DNA from: Geomonas propionica | GTDB taxonomy: Bacteria > Desulfobacterota > Desulfuromonadia > Geobacterales > Geobacteraceae | Assembly: GCF_016458235.1 (NCBI RefSeq) | Contig: NZ_JAEMHK010000016.1 | Span: forward strand, 1 to 64,000 | Direction: 5' to 3' | DNA: 64,000 nucleotides | In this document: piece by piece, positions 40,712 to 51,412 of the stretch | Numbering within the stretch: the stretch's first letter is position 1 | Layout: each line of letters starts with the position of its first letter | The notes under the pieces: model-generated | What the model was told of the DNA's origin: nothing | Seen by the model: only the letters and a program-made list of their open reading frames with translations | Databases searched by the model: none | Program-made: the position numbers and the translations under genes

Positions 40712-41998
40712 ATGAAGAGACTGTTAAGAGTCCTGATCGTGGAGGACGCCCCGGACGACGCCCAACTGATCGTGATCCAGCTCGAGCAGGGGGGATTCGA
40801 CGTACATTGCCAGCGGGTCGACAGTGCGCAAGCCCTCACCGAGGCGCTCAGCTCCCCGTGGGACGTCATCATCTGCGACTACGTCATGCCCGGCTTCAGC
40901 GGGCTGAAGGCGCTGCAGATACTCAAGGAGCTCGGCTGCGACATCCCCTTCCTGATGATCTCCGGGAAGGTGGGCGAGGAAGCCGCAGCGGCCGCCATTC
41001 GCGCCGGGGCCGACGATTTCGTGCTCAAGGGGAACCTAGCCCGGCTGGTGCCGGCGGTGCAGCGCTCCATCGCCGAGGCCACCCTGCGCCAGCAAAGCCG
41101 TCGCCACGAGCAGGAGCTCAAGGAGAAGCTGGAATTCATCCAGGTGCTGATCGACACCCTCCCCACCCCGATCTTCTACAACGACCCCAACGGCCTGTAC
41201 CTCGGCTGCAACAAGGCCTTCGAGGAGCAGATCGGCATGAAGCCGGGCGAGCACGCCAACAAGAGCATCTATGAGATACTCCCTCCCGACCTGGCCGCAC
41301 TCTACACCCGGGGCGAGGAGACCGCGGAAAACGGGGTCGGCCCGCGCAGCTTCGAGGGGACCATCACCTGCGCCGACGGCGAGCGGCGGGACATGATCTT
41401 CTACAGCGCCACTTTCAAGAACTCCGGGAACAGCACCGGAGGTGTGGTCGGGGCGCTCCTGGACATCTCGGAGCGCAAGCAGGCCGAACTGAAGCTGCGC
41501 TACTTAAGCAGCCACGACATCCTGACCGGCATCTACAACCGCGCCTACTTCGACGAGGAGCTCGAGCGGCTCAGCAAGGGTCGCAAGTTCCCGGTCAGCA
41601 TCGTCATGGTCGACGTGGACCGATTGAAGGACGTCAACGACCAGCAGGGGCACGCGGCCGGGGACGAACTGCTCAGGCACGCGGCCGAGGTGCTCAAAAA
41701 CGCCTTCCGGCGCGAGGACGTAGTGGCGCGGGTCGGCGGGGACGAATTCGCCGCCCTGCTTCCCAACACCGACGAGTCGGCGCTGCGCGAGGCGATGGAG
41801 CGGCTCCAGGCCCACCTGGCGCAGAGCAACCACGAGCATGCCGGGCTCACCTTAAGCCTCTCCATCGGGGCCGCCACCGCCCACGACGGCGACGAACTGA
41901 TGGCGTCCTGGCGCCTGGCGGACCAGCGCATGTACCGGCAGAAGAAAGGGCGCAAAAACAGCAACGCCGGCAGCAGGCAGCACCAGTTGGTGGCCTAG
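40712..41998 (+). CDS. Response regulator with PAS and GGDEF (diguanylate cyclase) domains
   Basis: 428 residues. Receiver domain (about 1-125) with acidic pair ED at 11-12, phospho-acceptor Asp in IICDYVMPG (about residue 57) and Lys in FVLKGN (about 107); PAS domain (about 145-255, LIDTLPTPIFYNDPNGLYLG); GGDEF domain (about 265-415) with intact VGGDEFAALL and the inhibitory RxxD site (RRED) five residues before it. It should make cyclic di-GMP when phosphorylated and be product-inhibited. Start behind CGGAG. The cognate kinase is not adjacent. A terminator follows at 42018-42054. Confidence 0.93.
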   Translation: MKRLLRVLIVEDAPDDAQLIVIQLEQGGFDVHCQRVDSAQALTEALSSPWDVIICDYVMPGFSGLKALQILKELGCDIPFLMISGKVGEEAAAAAIRAGADDFVLKGNLARLVPAVQRSIAEATLRQQSRRHEQELKEKLEFIQVLIDTLPTPIFYNDPNGLYLGCNKAFEEQIGMKPGEHANKSIYEILPPDLAALYTRGEETAENGVGPRSFEGTITCADGERRDMIFYSATFKNSGNSTGGVVGALLDISERKQAELKLRYLSSHDILTGIYNRAYFDEELERLSKGRKFPVSIVMVDVDRLKDVNDQQGHAAGDELLRHAAEVLKNAFRREDVVARVGGDEFAALLPNTDESALREAMERLQAHLAQSNHEHAGLTLSLSIGAATAHDGDELMASWRLADQRMYRQKKGRKNSNAGSRQHQLVA

Positions 41999-42017
41999 AG
42001 CCGGCGGAAAGCAGTCA

Positions 42018-42054
42018 GGCGCGCGTCCCGGCATCGGGGCGCGCGCCTTTTTTT
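42018..42054 (+). terminator. Intrinsic terminator of the GGDEF gene
   Basis: GGCGCGCG and CGCGCGCC arms with a 13-base loop followed by TTTTTTT on the plus strand. It reaches the stop codon of the convergent bamD gene (42053). Confidence 0.85.
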
Positions 42055-42841
42055 ATTTCCCGGAGTCCTTGAAGATGATCATGGGAAGCTCGTCCTTGCC
42101 CGGGACCGGCTTCGCCTCCTCCCCCTTCACCTCGCGCGCCTTGGCCGGATATTCCGCATCGAGCCTCTTCTGTATCTCTTCCGCACGCGCCGTATCCCCG
42201 GACTTCTGGTAGGCCTGCTGCAGGTAGAACAGGGTGTCGGCAAGCCCCGGTTCACCCGGGAAGCGCTGCAGCGCCTCGTTCAGGCGCTTGACGGCGGCAG
42301 CGTACTTCTTGGTCCTCACGTAGAAGTTGCCGACGTAGTTCTCGTAGGCGAGTTCCTTGCCGCGGCACTCGGCCAGCTTCGCCTTGGCGTCCGCCGCGTA
42401 CTCCGAGTTCGGGTATTGGGCCAGGAACATCTCCAGGTAGTGCACCGCGTTCTTGACCGCGGTCTGGTCGGTATCGATGCCGGTGATCTGGCTGTAATTG
42501 GAGAGCCCGAGGCGGTACAGCGCGTAGGGTGCCTTCTCGTTACTGGGGTGGAGCTTGCGGAAATCCTCGTAGGCGGCAGCCGCCTCGATGAAGGCGCCGT
42601 TCTCGAAATGGGCGTCCGCTATCTTCAGCTCGGCCTGCGCGGTCAGTTCGGGATTGCTGTAGCTTTCCTTCACCTTCTTGAACTGGGCGATGGCGTCCTC
42701 GAAATGCTGGGAGGCGTAGGCGGCCTCACCTTCCTTGAAGTAGGTCTCGGGACTCTTCACGGGGGCGGGGGCCGTGGCGCAGGCGCCCAAGAGGGCCACC
42801 AGGGAGCAAAGGCCCAGGAAACGCAGGGATCGAGAGTGCAT
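42053..42841 (-). CDS. bamD: Outer membrane assembly lipoprotein BamD
   Basis: 262 residues. Lipoprotein signal with lipobox LLGAC (Cys about residue 21). Five TPR-like helical repeats follow (YFKEGEAAYASQHFEDAIAQFKKV, KIADAHFENGAFIEAAAAYEDF, ...VHYLEMFLAQYPNSEYAADAKAKL). BamD scaffolds beta-barrel insertion with BamA in the outer membrane. The C-terminal 40 residues are Lys/Glu/Pro-rich and extend beyond the E. coli protein. Probably in its own unit downstream of typA. Confidence 0.9.
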   Translation of the reverse strand: MHSRSLRFLGLCSLVALLGACATAPAPVKSPETYFKEGEAAYASQHFEDAIAQFKKVKESYSNPELTAQAELKIADAHFENGAFIEAAAAYEDFRKLHPSNEKAPYALYRLGLSNYSQITGIDTDQTAVKNAVHYLEMFLAQYPNSEYAADAKAKLAECRGKELAYENYVGNFYVRTKKYAAAVKRLNEALQRFPGEPGLADTLFYLQQAYQKSGDTARAEEIQKRLDAEYPAKAREVKGEEAKPVPGKDELPMIIFKDSGK

Positions 42842-42871
42842 GTGTGCCTCCTTGAGGTGCGATCAGTTCAT

Positions 42872-42910
42872 AAAAAGCCCCCGAGGCCGAAACGCCGCGG
42901 CCGCGGGGGC
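42872..42910 (-). terminator. Intrinsic terminator of typA
   Basis: GCCCCCG(A)GGCC pairs with GGCC(G)CGGGGGC, followed on the minus strand by TTTTTATG. It begins 8 bp after the typA stop and precedes bamD. Confidence 0.8.
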
Positions 42911-42917
42911 AGATTTA

Positions 42918-44723
<1,806 letters not shown>

Positions 44724-44761
44724 GCTCTACAGCTCCTTTGCGCTTGGCTCGTCTACAAATA

Positions 44762-44788
44762 AAAAGACGAGCAGCAAGCCCGTCTTAA
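44762..44788 (-). terminator. Intrinsic terminator of the 44828-45556 gene
   Basis: AAGACG-A-GC (44764-44772) and GC-C-CGTCTT (44778-44786) arms with a TTTTTATTTG tail on the minus strand. Confidence 0.7.
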
Positions 44789-44827
44789 AAACAGCCCAAT
44801 ATGGCATTTTTATGATATCTTTACAAG

Positions 44828-45556
44828 CTATTTTCTGATAATTCGGCGCTTTCCACCCATGGCCGCCATCTGCTGCTTCTGGATGGTCGCCATGCTTTCC
44901 AGGTGGAACTGCAGCCACATCTCGCCGTAGGCCTTCATCTTCATCTTCTTCCCTTCGCGCAAAAGCTCCAGGTTCTGCTTCAGATTCTCGTCGCCGGGAA
45001 GCTTCGCCACCCCTTTGGCCAGCACCTCGCAGGCCTTCACGTTGTCACCGATCTCGTTCAGACAGTAACCGTACAGGGCGTAGAGAAGCGACTCCTTCGG
45101 GCTCGCCATGAGCGCCTTGTCGAAGGTCTCCTTCATCTTGTCGTGCTTGTTCTTCTTCATGTAGGTGACGCCGAGCATCCCCATGGTGACCCAGTTCTTG
45201 AAGAAGCCTTTCTCCAGGTAGGGGAAGGCGGTGGCGAACTCGCGCCTGACGAAGTAGACCATGCCGATGGCCGAATTGATCTGGCTCTCCACGTAGATCT
45301 GCCACTTGCCGTAGCGCAGCGCCGCCTTCAGGTCGCGGATCCCCTTCTCGAAGCGCTGGGCCTGGATATCCTTCATGGCCGGTTCCATGATCTCTTCGAG
45401 CTTTTTGGTGATGATGCGGGAAATGATCAGAAAGCTCGCCATGAAGACGATCAGGGCGCCCACAAGCGCCGCCCACCAGTAGGAGGTGCCGGCGGCGAGG
45501 ATGACGACGAGGAAAACTGCGATAGCTGCGCCTGCGGAAATGAGAAGGTTGTACAT
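44828..45556 (-). CDS. Membrane protein with TPR-like region, unknown function
   Basis: 242 residues. Two N-terminal membrane segments (LLISAGAAIAVFLVVILAAG and WWAALVGALIVFMASFLII) are followed by a cytoplasmic helical part with TPR-like periodicity (AMKDIQAQRFEKGIRDLKAALRYGKW; FPYLEKGFFKNWVTMGMLGVTYMKK; LLYALYGYCLNEIGDNVKACEVLAKGVAKLP). The C-terminus is Met/Gln/Lys-rich. I know it only as a conserved hypothetical of Geobacter-like genomes. It follows mltD by 57 bp and may be co-transcribed with it. Confidence 0.75.
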   Translation of the reverse strand: MYNLLISAGAAIAVFLVVILAAGTSYWWAALVGALIVFMASFLIISRIITKKLEEIMEPAMKDIQAQRFEKGIRDLKAALRYGKWQIYVESQINSAIGMVYFVRREFATAFPYLEKGFFKNWVTMGMLGVTYMKKNKHDKMKETFDKALMASPKESLLYALYGYCLNEIGDNVKACEVLAKGVAKLPGDENLKQNLELLREGKKMKMKAYGEMWLQFHLESMATIQKQQMAAMGGKRRIIRK

Positions 45557-45613
45557 CGGTTGATTTATCCTTTCGTGATGCGGGTCAGGTGAGTTGCGAA
45601 GCGGTCGACGGGG

Positions 45614-47125
45614 TTACCCTTCGTCCTTGACCAGGGCGCCCTTCTTCTCCTGGTACTTGGCGACGATGATGCGCTTGCCGGGCTTGAGGGCCACCCGGGT
45701 CTTCAGGTTGTTCCAGGCGGAGAGGAGCCTGGCCGTTACGTTGAACCTCTTGGCGAGCGAGGTGAGGGTATCACCCTTTTTCACCGTGTAGTACTTGTGG
45801 AATTCCTTTAACTCCGCCTCGGCCTTGGCGACCTGGGTGGCGGGCTTGGTCTCGACTTTCACCTCGGCCTTCGCTTCCAGCTTCGCGTCCGCCGTGGCCG
45901 GATGCGCCTCGGCATGCGCCGAAGCCACCTGGACCGGGATGGTCAGCACGCGCCCGGCGAGCTTCACCTTCTTTTTGCCCAGGCTGTTCAGTTCGGCGAT
46001 GCTCTGCTGGCTGGTGTTGAAGCGCCTGGCGATGGAGGCGAGGGTGTCGCGCTTCTTGGCCCGGTACTGCACGTTCCTGATCCGCTCGACGTAGCGCTCC
46101 GACTCGGGAATCTTGGCGTACTCGGCGGCACAGGTGGAGCCGACCCCCTTGGGCACCTTCAACTGGTAGCCCGGGTAATCCGGCGGCGTGGTGGCGCGGC
46201 GCAGCTCAGGGTTCAGTTCCCTGATGTTCTGCAGGGGAATGCCGCAGGCCTTGGCCATCACGTCCAGGTCGGTGCGGGACGGGATCGACACCTGGTCGAA
46301 CTCGATCGGGGGAAGGTAGGCGACGTCGGCGAAGCCGTATTTGGCCGGCTCCTTGGCGATGATGGCCGCAGCCAGAAGCTTGGGGACGTAGTCCTTGGTC
46401 TCGCGGGCCAGGTAGCTCCCCTTGGAGATCTCCCAGAAATCGCGGGTGTTGTACATGCTGATGGCGCGCAGGATCTTGTTCTCCCCGGCGTTGTATCCCG
46501 CGGCGGCCAGGTACCAGTCGTTGTTGAACAGCGCGTAAAGCTCCTTCAGGTAGAGCGCCGCGGCGACGGTGGCCTTCAGGGGGTCGCGCCGTTCGTCGAT
46601 CCAGGGGTCGATCCTGAGCGCGTAGCGCTTGCCGGTAGCCGGCATGAACTGCCAGGGGCCGACGGCGGCGGCCACCGAAACGGCGTGCGGGATGAAGCCG
46701 CTCTCGATCATGGCCAGGTAGACCAGGTCCTCGGGGAGCCCTTCCTTCTTCAGCACCGTCTTCATCATGGGGATGTAGCGCTCGCTCCTGGAGAGCCACT
46801 TGGCGAAGAAGCCGCGGCCGGGACCCTGGAAGTAGCGGGTGAAGTACTCGACCTTGGAGTTGAAGGTAAGGGGAATGTCGGAGTCGGGCAGTTCGGTCTC
46901 CGGCAGCTTCAATTCGAAGTCGTCGGGGTCGGCGGCGGCGAGGTCTTCGTTGCCGGGAAAGTCGGCCGAGGTAAGGCCGAGCCCCTTGGAAAGGGCGAGA
47001 TCGGCCGAGGCGAGCTGCAGGGTCCTATGCTCCTTGCCTCCGGAATCCTGGAGCAGGCTTGCGGGCGCCGCGAGGGCGAGACAGGGGGTCAGAAGTGCAA
47101 GTATGACAAGGGTAACTTTAAGCAT
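45614..47125 (-). CDS. mltD: Membrane-bound lytic transglycosylase MltD-type with two LysM domains
   Basis: 503 residues. Signal peptide (MLKVTLVILALLTPCLALAA), then the SLT domain with the catalytic Glu in YLAMIESGFIPHAVS (about residue 143) and GPWQFMPATGKRYALR, NAGENKILRAI; two C-terminal LysM domains (YRAKKRDTLASIARRFNTS and YTVKKGDTLTSLAKRFNVT) that bind peptidoglycan. It cleaves glycan strands to 1,6-anhydroMurNAc. No lipobox is seen at the signal cleavage site, so membrane attachment is uncertain. A consensus promoter lies 46 bp upstream. Confidence 0.9.
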   Translation of the reverse strand: MLKVTLVILALLTPCLALAAPASLLQDSGGKEHRTLQLASADLALSKGLGLTSADFPGNEDLAAADPDDFELKLPETELPDSDIPLTFNSKVEYFTRYFQGPGRGFFAKWLSRSERYIPMMKTVLKKEGLPEDLVYLAMIESGFIPHAVSVAAAVGPWQFMPATGKRYALRIDPWIDERRDPLKATVAAALYLKELYALFNNDWYLAAAGYNAGENKILRAISMYNTRDFWEISKGSYLARETKDYVPKLLAAAIIAKEPAKYGFADVAYLPPIEFDQVSIPSRTDLDVMAKACGIPLQNIRELNPELRRATTPPDYPGYQLKVPKGVGSTCAAEYAKIPESERYVERIRNVQYRAKKRDTLASIARRFNTSQQSIAELNSLGKKKVKLAGRVLTIPVQVASAHAEAHPATADAKLEAKAEVKVETKPATQVAKAEAELKEFHKYYTVKKGDTLTSLAKRFNVTARLLSAWNNLKTRVALKPGKRIIVAKYQEKKGALVKDEG

Positions 47126-47170
47126 TCAATACCTATTTTTGAGTGGCGGCACGCGTACGCACAGGTGCGC

Positions 47171-47199
47171 AGAATAGCGGAATTTGGCACAGTTGTCAA
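47171..47199 (-). promoter_or_regulatory. Sigma-70 promoter of mltD
   Basis: TTGACA (47194-47199), 17-bp spacer, TATTCT (47171-47176) on the minus strand, about 46 bp before the mltD start. Confidence 0.75.
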
Positions 47200-47328
47200 T
47201 TCAAACGGGTTTTGAAGAAATGCAGGCGCACGGGGGAGGAAGCGGCCGGCGTCGTCCCCGCCCCTGACTTCCGCATCGGGTGATGCGGCCCAGGACTTTA
47301 GCTTGCCAAGATTTGCCGACCGAAAAGA

Positions 47329-47361
47329 AAAAGCCCCCCGTGGTGTACGGGGGGCTTTTTT
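47329..47361 (-). terminator. Intrinsic terminator of the 24-codon transcription unit
   Basis: AAGCCCCCCG and CGGGGGGCTT arms flank TGGTGTA; runs of A and T on both sides (TTTTTCTTTT on the minus strand) allow termination in either direction. Confidence 0.9.
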
Positions 47362-47382
47362 CATGAGGGGAGCCCGTCGCGG

Positions 47383-47457
47383 TCAGGCGGCGGGCCGACT
47401 AGGGCAACCTTCCTTGCAGTGGGTCACCGGACGGATCATAAAGAAGTTAGTCCACAT
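47383..47457 (-). CDS. 24-residue peptide gene in its own transcription unit
   Basis: An ATG at 47457 with an AAAGGAG ribosome site 7-9 bases upstream opens 24 codons ending TGA at 47383. The product begins MWTNFFMIRPVTHC and contains C-x3-C (CKEGC) before a short SRPAA tail. A consensus promoter (47525-47553) lies about 70 bp upstream and a strong terminator (47329-47361) 20 bp downstream, giving a transcript near 190 nt. No homologue is known to me. It may be a functional small protein, or the ORF may be incidental to a small RNA. Confidence 0.6.
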   Translation of the reverse strand: MWTNFFMIRPVTHCKEGCPSRPAA

Positions 47458-47524
47458 GGCGTGATCTCCTTTTCCCTGGTTGGATTTGCATCCCTCGCTG
47501 TGTCGTTCCCGGAGGATGGGGAAA

Positions 47525-47553
47525 AATATAATTGCCCCCCCTCCCCTTGTCAA
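47525..47553 (-). promoter_or_regulatory. Sigma-70 promoter of the 24-codon unit
   Basis: TTGACA (47548-47553), 17-bp spacer containing a G run, TATATT (47525-47530) on the minus strand. Expected transcript start near 47518. It lies directly behind the stop of the DUF362 gene, so the unit has an independent start. Confidence 0.8.
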
Positions 47554-47565
47554 CCGCCCCCGGCG

Positions 47566-48702
47566 CTATAAGGAACGGCCGCTTTTCTTCATCAGCCAAA
47601 GCAGCCAGCCGTCCTTGAGTGTCAGCGCCGCGTGGGGGCAAAGCTCGCGGCAGCAGAAGCAGCGGATGCAGCGCTGGTAGTCGAAACGAAGCCTCCCCCC
47701 CTGGACCCGTATCGCCGCCGGGGGGCACGCCTTGACGCAGACGCTGCAGAGTTCGCATTTGTCCGGGGCCGCCTCGGGACGGGAGGTGAACTGGTTTCTG
47801 AGCCGGTTCTTCAAAAAGCCGGGGAGCCCGAACTGTACGTCGGAAAGATGGGGGAGCCGCAGCGGGCGCTCCAGCACCTGATCCGGGTCCGGCCCCAGCA
47901 CCGCGACCTCCTCGGGATTGGTCCCCGGAAGTCCCATGCGCCGGGCCGCGCTTTCCAGGTAAAGCAGTTGCCGGGGAATACCCGCCACCCGGGCGGCGAC
48001 CTGGTCCACGGCTACCGCGTTGTCCCCGGCCAAAAGAACGCCCACCGGGCAGGGGTCGCCGCTCCCCGGGCCGTTGCCCTCCATGGCCACCACGGCGTCG
48101 ACGATATTCAGGTCCGGTTCGCGCAGCCGGTACAGCTCCAAGAGCATGTTGGCGAAGAGCTCCTTGTCCGCGCCCGCCTTGAGATGCCAGGCCGCCTTGG
48201 CGGTCCCCACCACGGCCCCGAACAGGTTCTTCACGCAGCAGGTCATGGTCATCATCTCGTGGGTCTTCAGCTTGGGGAGGTTGATCAGGCGGTCCGCCTC
48301 GAGGTAGGGGCGCGCCAGCAGGAACTCCTTGAAGGTGCCGACACCGGCGACGGGGAGTGACTCGTTGAAGGGGACGAACTCCGCGCCGGTCTCCTCGATG
48401 ACCGCCATGATGCCGCAGCGCTCGGCCACGCGCCGGCCGCTCCCCACGCCGGGGGAATCCCCCACCAGCGGCACCCCGCCGGCCCGGCGCACCTCCAGGA
48501 TCACCGCGCGCAACAGCTCCGGGTGCGTGGTCACCGCCGCCTCAACCGGCTTCGCCGAGAGGAGATTTGGTTTGATCAACACCCGCTCGCCCGGCTTCAC
48601 GTAGCGCTCCATCCCCCCCAGCGGTTCCAGGAGCCGGGCCAGCGCTTCCCGCATCTCCTCGCGGCCGTACTCCGAAACCCGCTCCAGCACCACTTGGTAC
48701 AT
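47566..48702 (-). CDS. DUF362 protein with two C-terminal [4Fe-4S] ferredoxin motifs
   Basis: 378 residues from ATG 48702 behind GGGGAGGGTGAG. The DUF362 part (about 1-285) contains [25 protein letters not shown] and [28 protein letters not shown]. The C-terminus has [13 protein letters not shown] and [13 protein letters not shown], each a typical four-cysteine cluster motif. Proteins of this type are thought to be iron-sulphur oxidoreductases; the substrate is unknown. Divergent from xerC with a 61-bp gap. Confidence 0.88.
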   Translation of the reverse strand: MYQVVLERVSEYGREEMREALARLLEPLGGMERYVKPGERVLIKPNLLSAKPVEAAVTTHPELLRAVILEVRRAGGVPLVGDSPGVGSGRRVAERCGIMAVIEETGAEFVPFNESLPVAGVGTFKEFLLARPYLEADRLINLPKLKTHEMMTMTCCVKNLFGAVVGTAKAAWHLKAGADKELFANMLLELYRLREPDLNIVDAVVAMEGNGPGSGDPCPVGVLLAGDNAVAVDQVAARVAGIPRQLLYLESAARRMGLPGTNPEEVAVLGPDPDQVLERPLRLPHLSDVQFGLPGFLKNRLRNQFTSRPEAAPDKCELCSVCVKACPPAAIRVQGGRLRFDYQRCIRCFCCRELCPHAALTLKDGWLLWLMKKSGRSL

Positions 48703-48763
48703 CTCACCCTCCCCTTCAAAAGCTGTTGTAATGTTGCCTTGCCCTGAGGTAGATTCACATACC

Positions 48764-49639
48764 ATGAAACGCGCCATCGAGCAATTCTGCGGCTACCTGG
48801 AGACCGAGCGCAACGTCTCGCCCCACACCCTGGCCGCCTACAAGAGCGACTTGGAGCAGTTCGCCTCCTTTTTGGAGGGGCGCGGCGAGCCGACCCCGGA
48901 AAAGGTGGACCACCTCGCCATCAGGCAGTACCTAGCCCAACTGCACAAAGGGCACGCCAAGAGTTCCATCGGGCGCAAGCTCTCCGCGATCCGGGCGCTG
49001 TTTCGTTTCCTGCTCCGTGAGGGGCGCCTGGAGAAGAGTCCCGCCGAGTTGGTCAGCACCCCCAAGAAGGAGAAACGGCTCCCCTTCCATCTGAACATCG
49101 ACCAGGTGAGCGCGCTGGTGGAGGCGCCGGCCGGCAGCAGACTGCCGCTAAGGGACCGCGCGGTCCTGGAGACCCTCTACTCCTGCGGCATCAGGGTGAG
49201 CGAGTTGACCGGGATGAACGTGGCGGACCTCGACCTTGCCGGCGCAGTGGCGCGGGTCATGGGCAAGGGGGGCAAGGAGCGCATCGTGCCGGTGGGATCC
49301 TTCGCCCGGGGCGCCCTCGCCGCCTACCTCGCCGAGCGCGGCGAGCCCGCCCCGTCGGAGCCGCTCATCCTGAACAGCCGGGGCAAGAGGATCAACCGGC
49401 GCAGCGTGACGCGCATCGTGGACAGCCACATGATGCTCATCGCCGCCATGCGCAAGGTTTCCCCGCACACCCTGCGCCACACCTTCGCCACCCACCTCCT
49501 GGAAGGGGGCGCCGACCTCCGGGCCATCCAGGAGCTTTTAGGGCACGCCTCGCTTTCCACCACCCAGAAGTACACCCACGTCAGCATCGACAAGCTGATG
49601 GAGGTGTACGACCAAGCCCACCCCAAGGCGCGCGGCTAG
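48764..49639 (+). CDS. xerC: Site-specific tyrosine recombinase XerC
   Basis: 291 residues from ATG 48764. N-terminal core-binding SAM-like domain ([23 protein letters not shown]), C-terminal catalytic domain with Arg in [12 protein letters not shown], Lys in [32 protein letters not shown] and the nucleophile Tyr in [10 protein letters not shown]. Together with XerD it would resolve chromosome dimers at dif. XerC and XerD are hard to separate by sequence; some species use a single recombinase. It is not an integron integrase: it lacks the patch found in IntI. Confidence 0.9.
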   Translation: MKRAIEQFCGYLETERNVSPHTLAAYKSDLEQFASFLEGRGEPTPEKVDHLAIRQYLAQLHKGHAKSSIGRKLSAIRALFRFLLREGRLEKSPAELVSTPKKEKRLPFHLNIDQVSALVEAPAGSRLPLRDRAVLETLYSCGIRVSELTGMNVADLDLAGAVARVMGKGGKERIVPVGSFARGALAAYLAERGEPAPSEPLILNSRGKRINRRSVTRIVDSHMMLIAAMRKVSPHTLRHTFATHLLEGGADLRAIQELLGHASLSTTQKYTHVSIDKLMEVYDQAHPKARG

Positions 49640-49681
49640 CCCGCGGCGGCATCATCCCAATTCAAGAGACACGCTGCCGCT

Positions 49682-49722
49682 GCCCCCGCCCCTTGCGGGA
49701 GGGGGTAAGGGGGTGGGGGAAG
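49682..49722 (+). repeat. C/G-rich repeat (family P3)
   Basis: GCCCCCGCCCCTTGCGGGAG followed by GGGGTAAGGGGGTGGGGGAAG, the same pattern as at 29751-29790. Confidence 0.7.
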
Positions 49723-49756
49723 ATGCGATTGTTTGCGCTGTTTGAGCCGAGCTGAT

Positions 49757-49795
49757 TACAAAAAAAGGCCCCGCCGTTGCCGGCGGGGCCTTTTT
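49757..49795. terminator. Bidirectional terminator between xerC and the CoA-transferase gene
   Basis: GGCCCCGCCG – TTGC – CGGCGGGGCC with A7 before and T5 after; it works for both converging genes. Confidence 0.9.
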
Positions 49796-49813
49796 GCTGC
49801 TTGCGCTGCAAGA

Positions 49814-51412
49814 CTAGTCTTCGCAGAGGTCGATCTTCACATCCCAGTTCTTGAGCTTCATGGTGCCGTTCTTCTCAAGGTTGAGGTGCATCTTGAATGC
49901 GCGATCCCACAACTGCGGCTCGTGGCCGACCTTCCTCGCCAGGCAGTCCTTCTCGGCGATGTTGAGGTACTCGGTGAGCTGCGCCTTGTAATCCGGGTGG
50001 GCGCACTTCTCGATGATGCGACGGGCGCGCTCCTTCGGTGCCAGGCCGCGCAGGTCGGCCAGACCCTGCTCGGTGATGACGCAGTCGAGGTCGTGCTCGG
50101 TGTGGTCGATGTGCGAGCAGTGCGGCACGACGCAGGAGATACCGGTCGGGTCGGTCTTGCTCGGACGGGACGACGGGGTGTGCATCATCTTGAGGAAGCC
50201 GTTCCTCAGGAAGTCGCCGGAGCCGCCCAGGCCGTTGATCATGCGGGTACCGCCGACCAGGGTGGAGTTGGCGTGCGCGAAGATGTCGATCTCGACCGGG
50301 GTGTTCATGGCGATGCAACCCAGACGACGGATCGGCTCGGGAGCGTTGGAGATGGAGAGCGGACGCAGGGTGATCTTGTCGAAGTACTTGTCCATGTTCT
50401 CGAAGAAGCGCGGGAAGCCGGGGCTTGCCGAGAGGGACAGCGAGCAGGAGGACGCCGCGTCGAGCTTGCCGGAGTCAAACAGATCCAGCATGGTGTCCTG
50501 AAGCACTTCGGTGTAGACGGTCAGGTTGCTGAAGGGGCCCTTGGCCAGGCCGCCGATGACGGCGTTGGCGATGGAGCCGACGCCCGACTGGATCGGGAGC
50601 AGGTTCTTCGGCAGACGGCCGGCTTTCACCTCGGCGGTGAAGAAGTCGATGATGTGGTTCGCGATCGCCTCGGAGGTGTCGTCCTGCTCGGCGAAGGCAC
50701 GCCCCTGGTCACGCAGCTTGGACTCGACCACAGCGATGACCTTGCTCGGATCGCAGGGGATCGAGGTGGAGCCGATCCTCTCGCCGGCATGGGTGATGCC
50801 GAAGATCTGGCGGTTCGGCGGGGTGAGCGGGGTCAGGAGGTCATGGATCCCTTCGAAGGAGGGCTGTCCGGTGTTCACCTCGAGGATGATACGGTCGCAG
50901 ATCATCAGGATCTCGGGGATGACGCCGCAGGAAGAGGTCGGCACGATGGAGCCGTCTTCCTTGATGGCCGAGACTTCGATGATGGCGAGGTCGAGCTTGC
51001 CGCTTTCGGAGTCCTTGGTGTAGAAGCCGTAGCCCAGGTCCTGAGCGAACAGGGAGAGGTGCTTGTCGCCCATACGGATGCGGCCGGCGTTGATGCCCGC
51101 TGCGATGTTCTTGCCGGTCTGGTACGGCCAGCGGCGGTCGATCATGTCCAGAGTCGCCCAGCGGTCTTCGGTCTCGGCGCCGACGGAGGCACCGATGAAG
51201 AGGTTGAACTTCAGCTTGCCCTGCAGGTTGTTCTTCTCGACGTGGTCAGCCAGGGCGATGGGCACCACTTTCGGATAACCGGCCGGGGTAAAACCGGACC
51301 AACCAAGGTTCATCCCGTTCTTGAAGAAGTCAATGGTCTGCTCGGGAGCCATGACCTTGTTCAAAAGTTGCTTGCATTTTACCCGGTCTTGAAGTGTGCC
51401 GTACTCGGACAT
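49814..51412 (-). CDS. Acetyl-CoA hydrolase/transferase family, succinyl-CoA:acetate CoA-transferase type
   Basis: 532 residues. N-terminal NGMNLGWSGFTPAGYPK, middle IQSGVGSIANAVIGGLA, and VYTEVLQDTMLDLFDSG holding the Glu that forms the CoA thioester (about residue 300), then CIAMNTPVEIDIFAHANST and GGSGDFLRNG. In Geobacter such enzymes activate acetate with succinyl-CoA and thereby close the TCA cycle during acetate oxidation. That role is inferred from the family and organism. AGGAGG ribosome site; long upstream region with a candidate operator at 51676-51690. Confidence 0.9.
   Translation of the reverse strand: MSEYGTLQDRVKCKQLLNKVMAPEQTIDFFKNGMNLGWSGFTPAGYPKVVPIALADHVEKNNLQGKLKFNLFIGASVGAETEDRWATLDMIDRRWPYQTGKNIAAGINAGRIRMGDKHLSLFAQDLGYGFYTKDSESGKLDLAIIEVSAIKEDGSIVPTSSCGVIPEILMICDRIILEVNTGQPSFEGIHDLLTPLTPPNRQIFGITHAGERIGSTSIPCDPSKVIAVVESKLRDQGRAFAEQDDTSEAIANHIIDFFTAEVKAGRLPKNLLPIQSGVGSIANAVIGGLAKGPFSNLTVYTEVLQDTMLDLFDSGKLDAASSCSLSLSASPGFPRFFENMDKYFDKITLRPLSISNAPEPIRRLGCIAMNTPVEIDIFAHANSTLVGGTRMINGLGGSGDFLRNGFLKMMHTPSSRPSKTDPTGISCVVPHCSHIDHTEHDLDCVITEQGLADLRGLAPKERARRIIEKCAHPDYKAQLTEYLNIAEKDCLARKVGHEPQLWDRAFKMHLNLEKNGTMKLKNWDVKIDLCED

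Noticed and set aside
48764-49639. XerC-like recombinase as the integron integrase or a phage integrase for the cassette array
   Set aside because: It is 46 kb from the array, has the length and motif order of housekeeping XerC, and stands without mobile-element genes or an att-like duplication.
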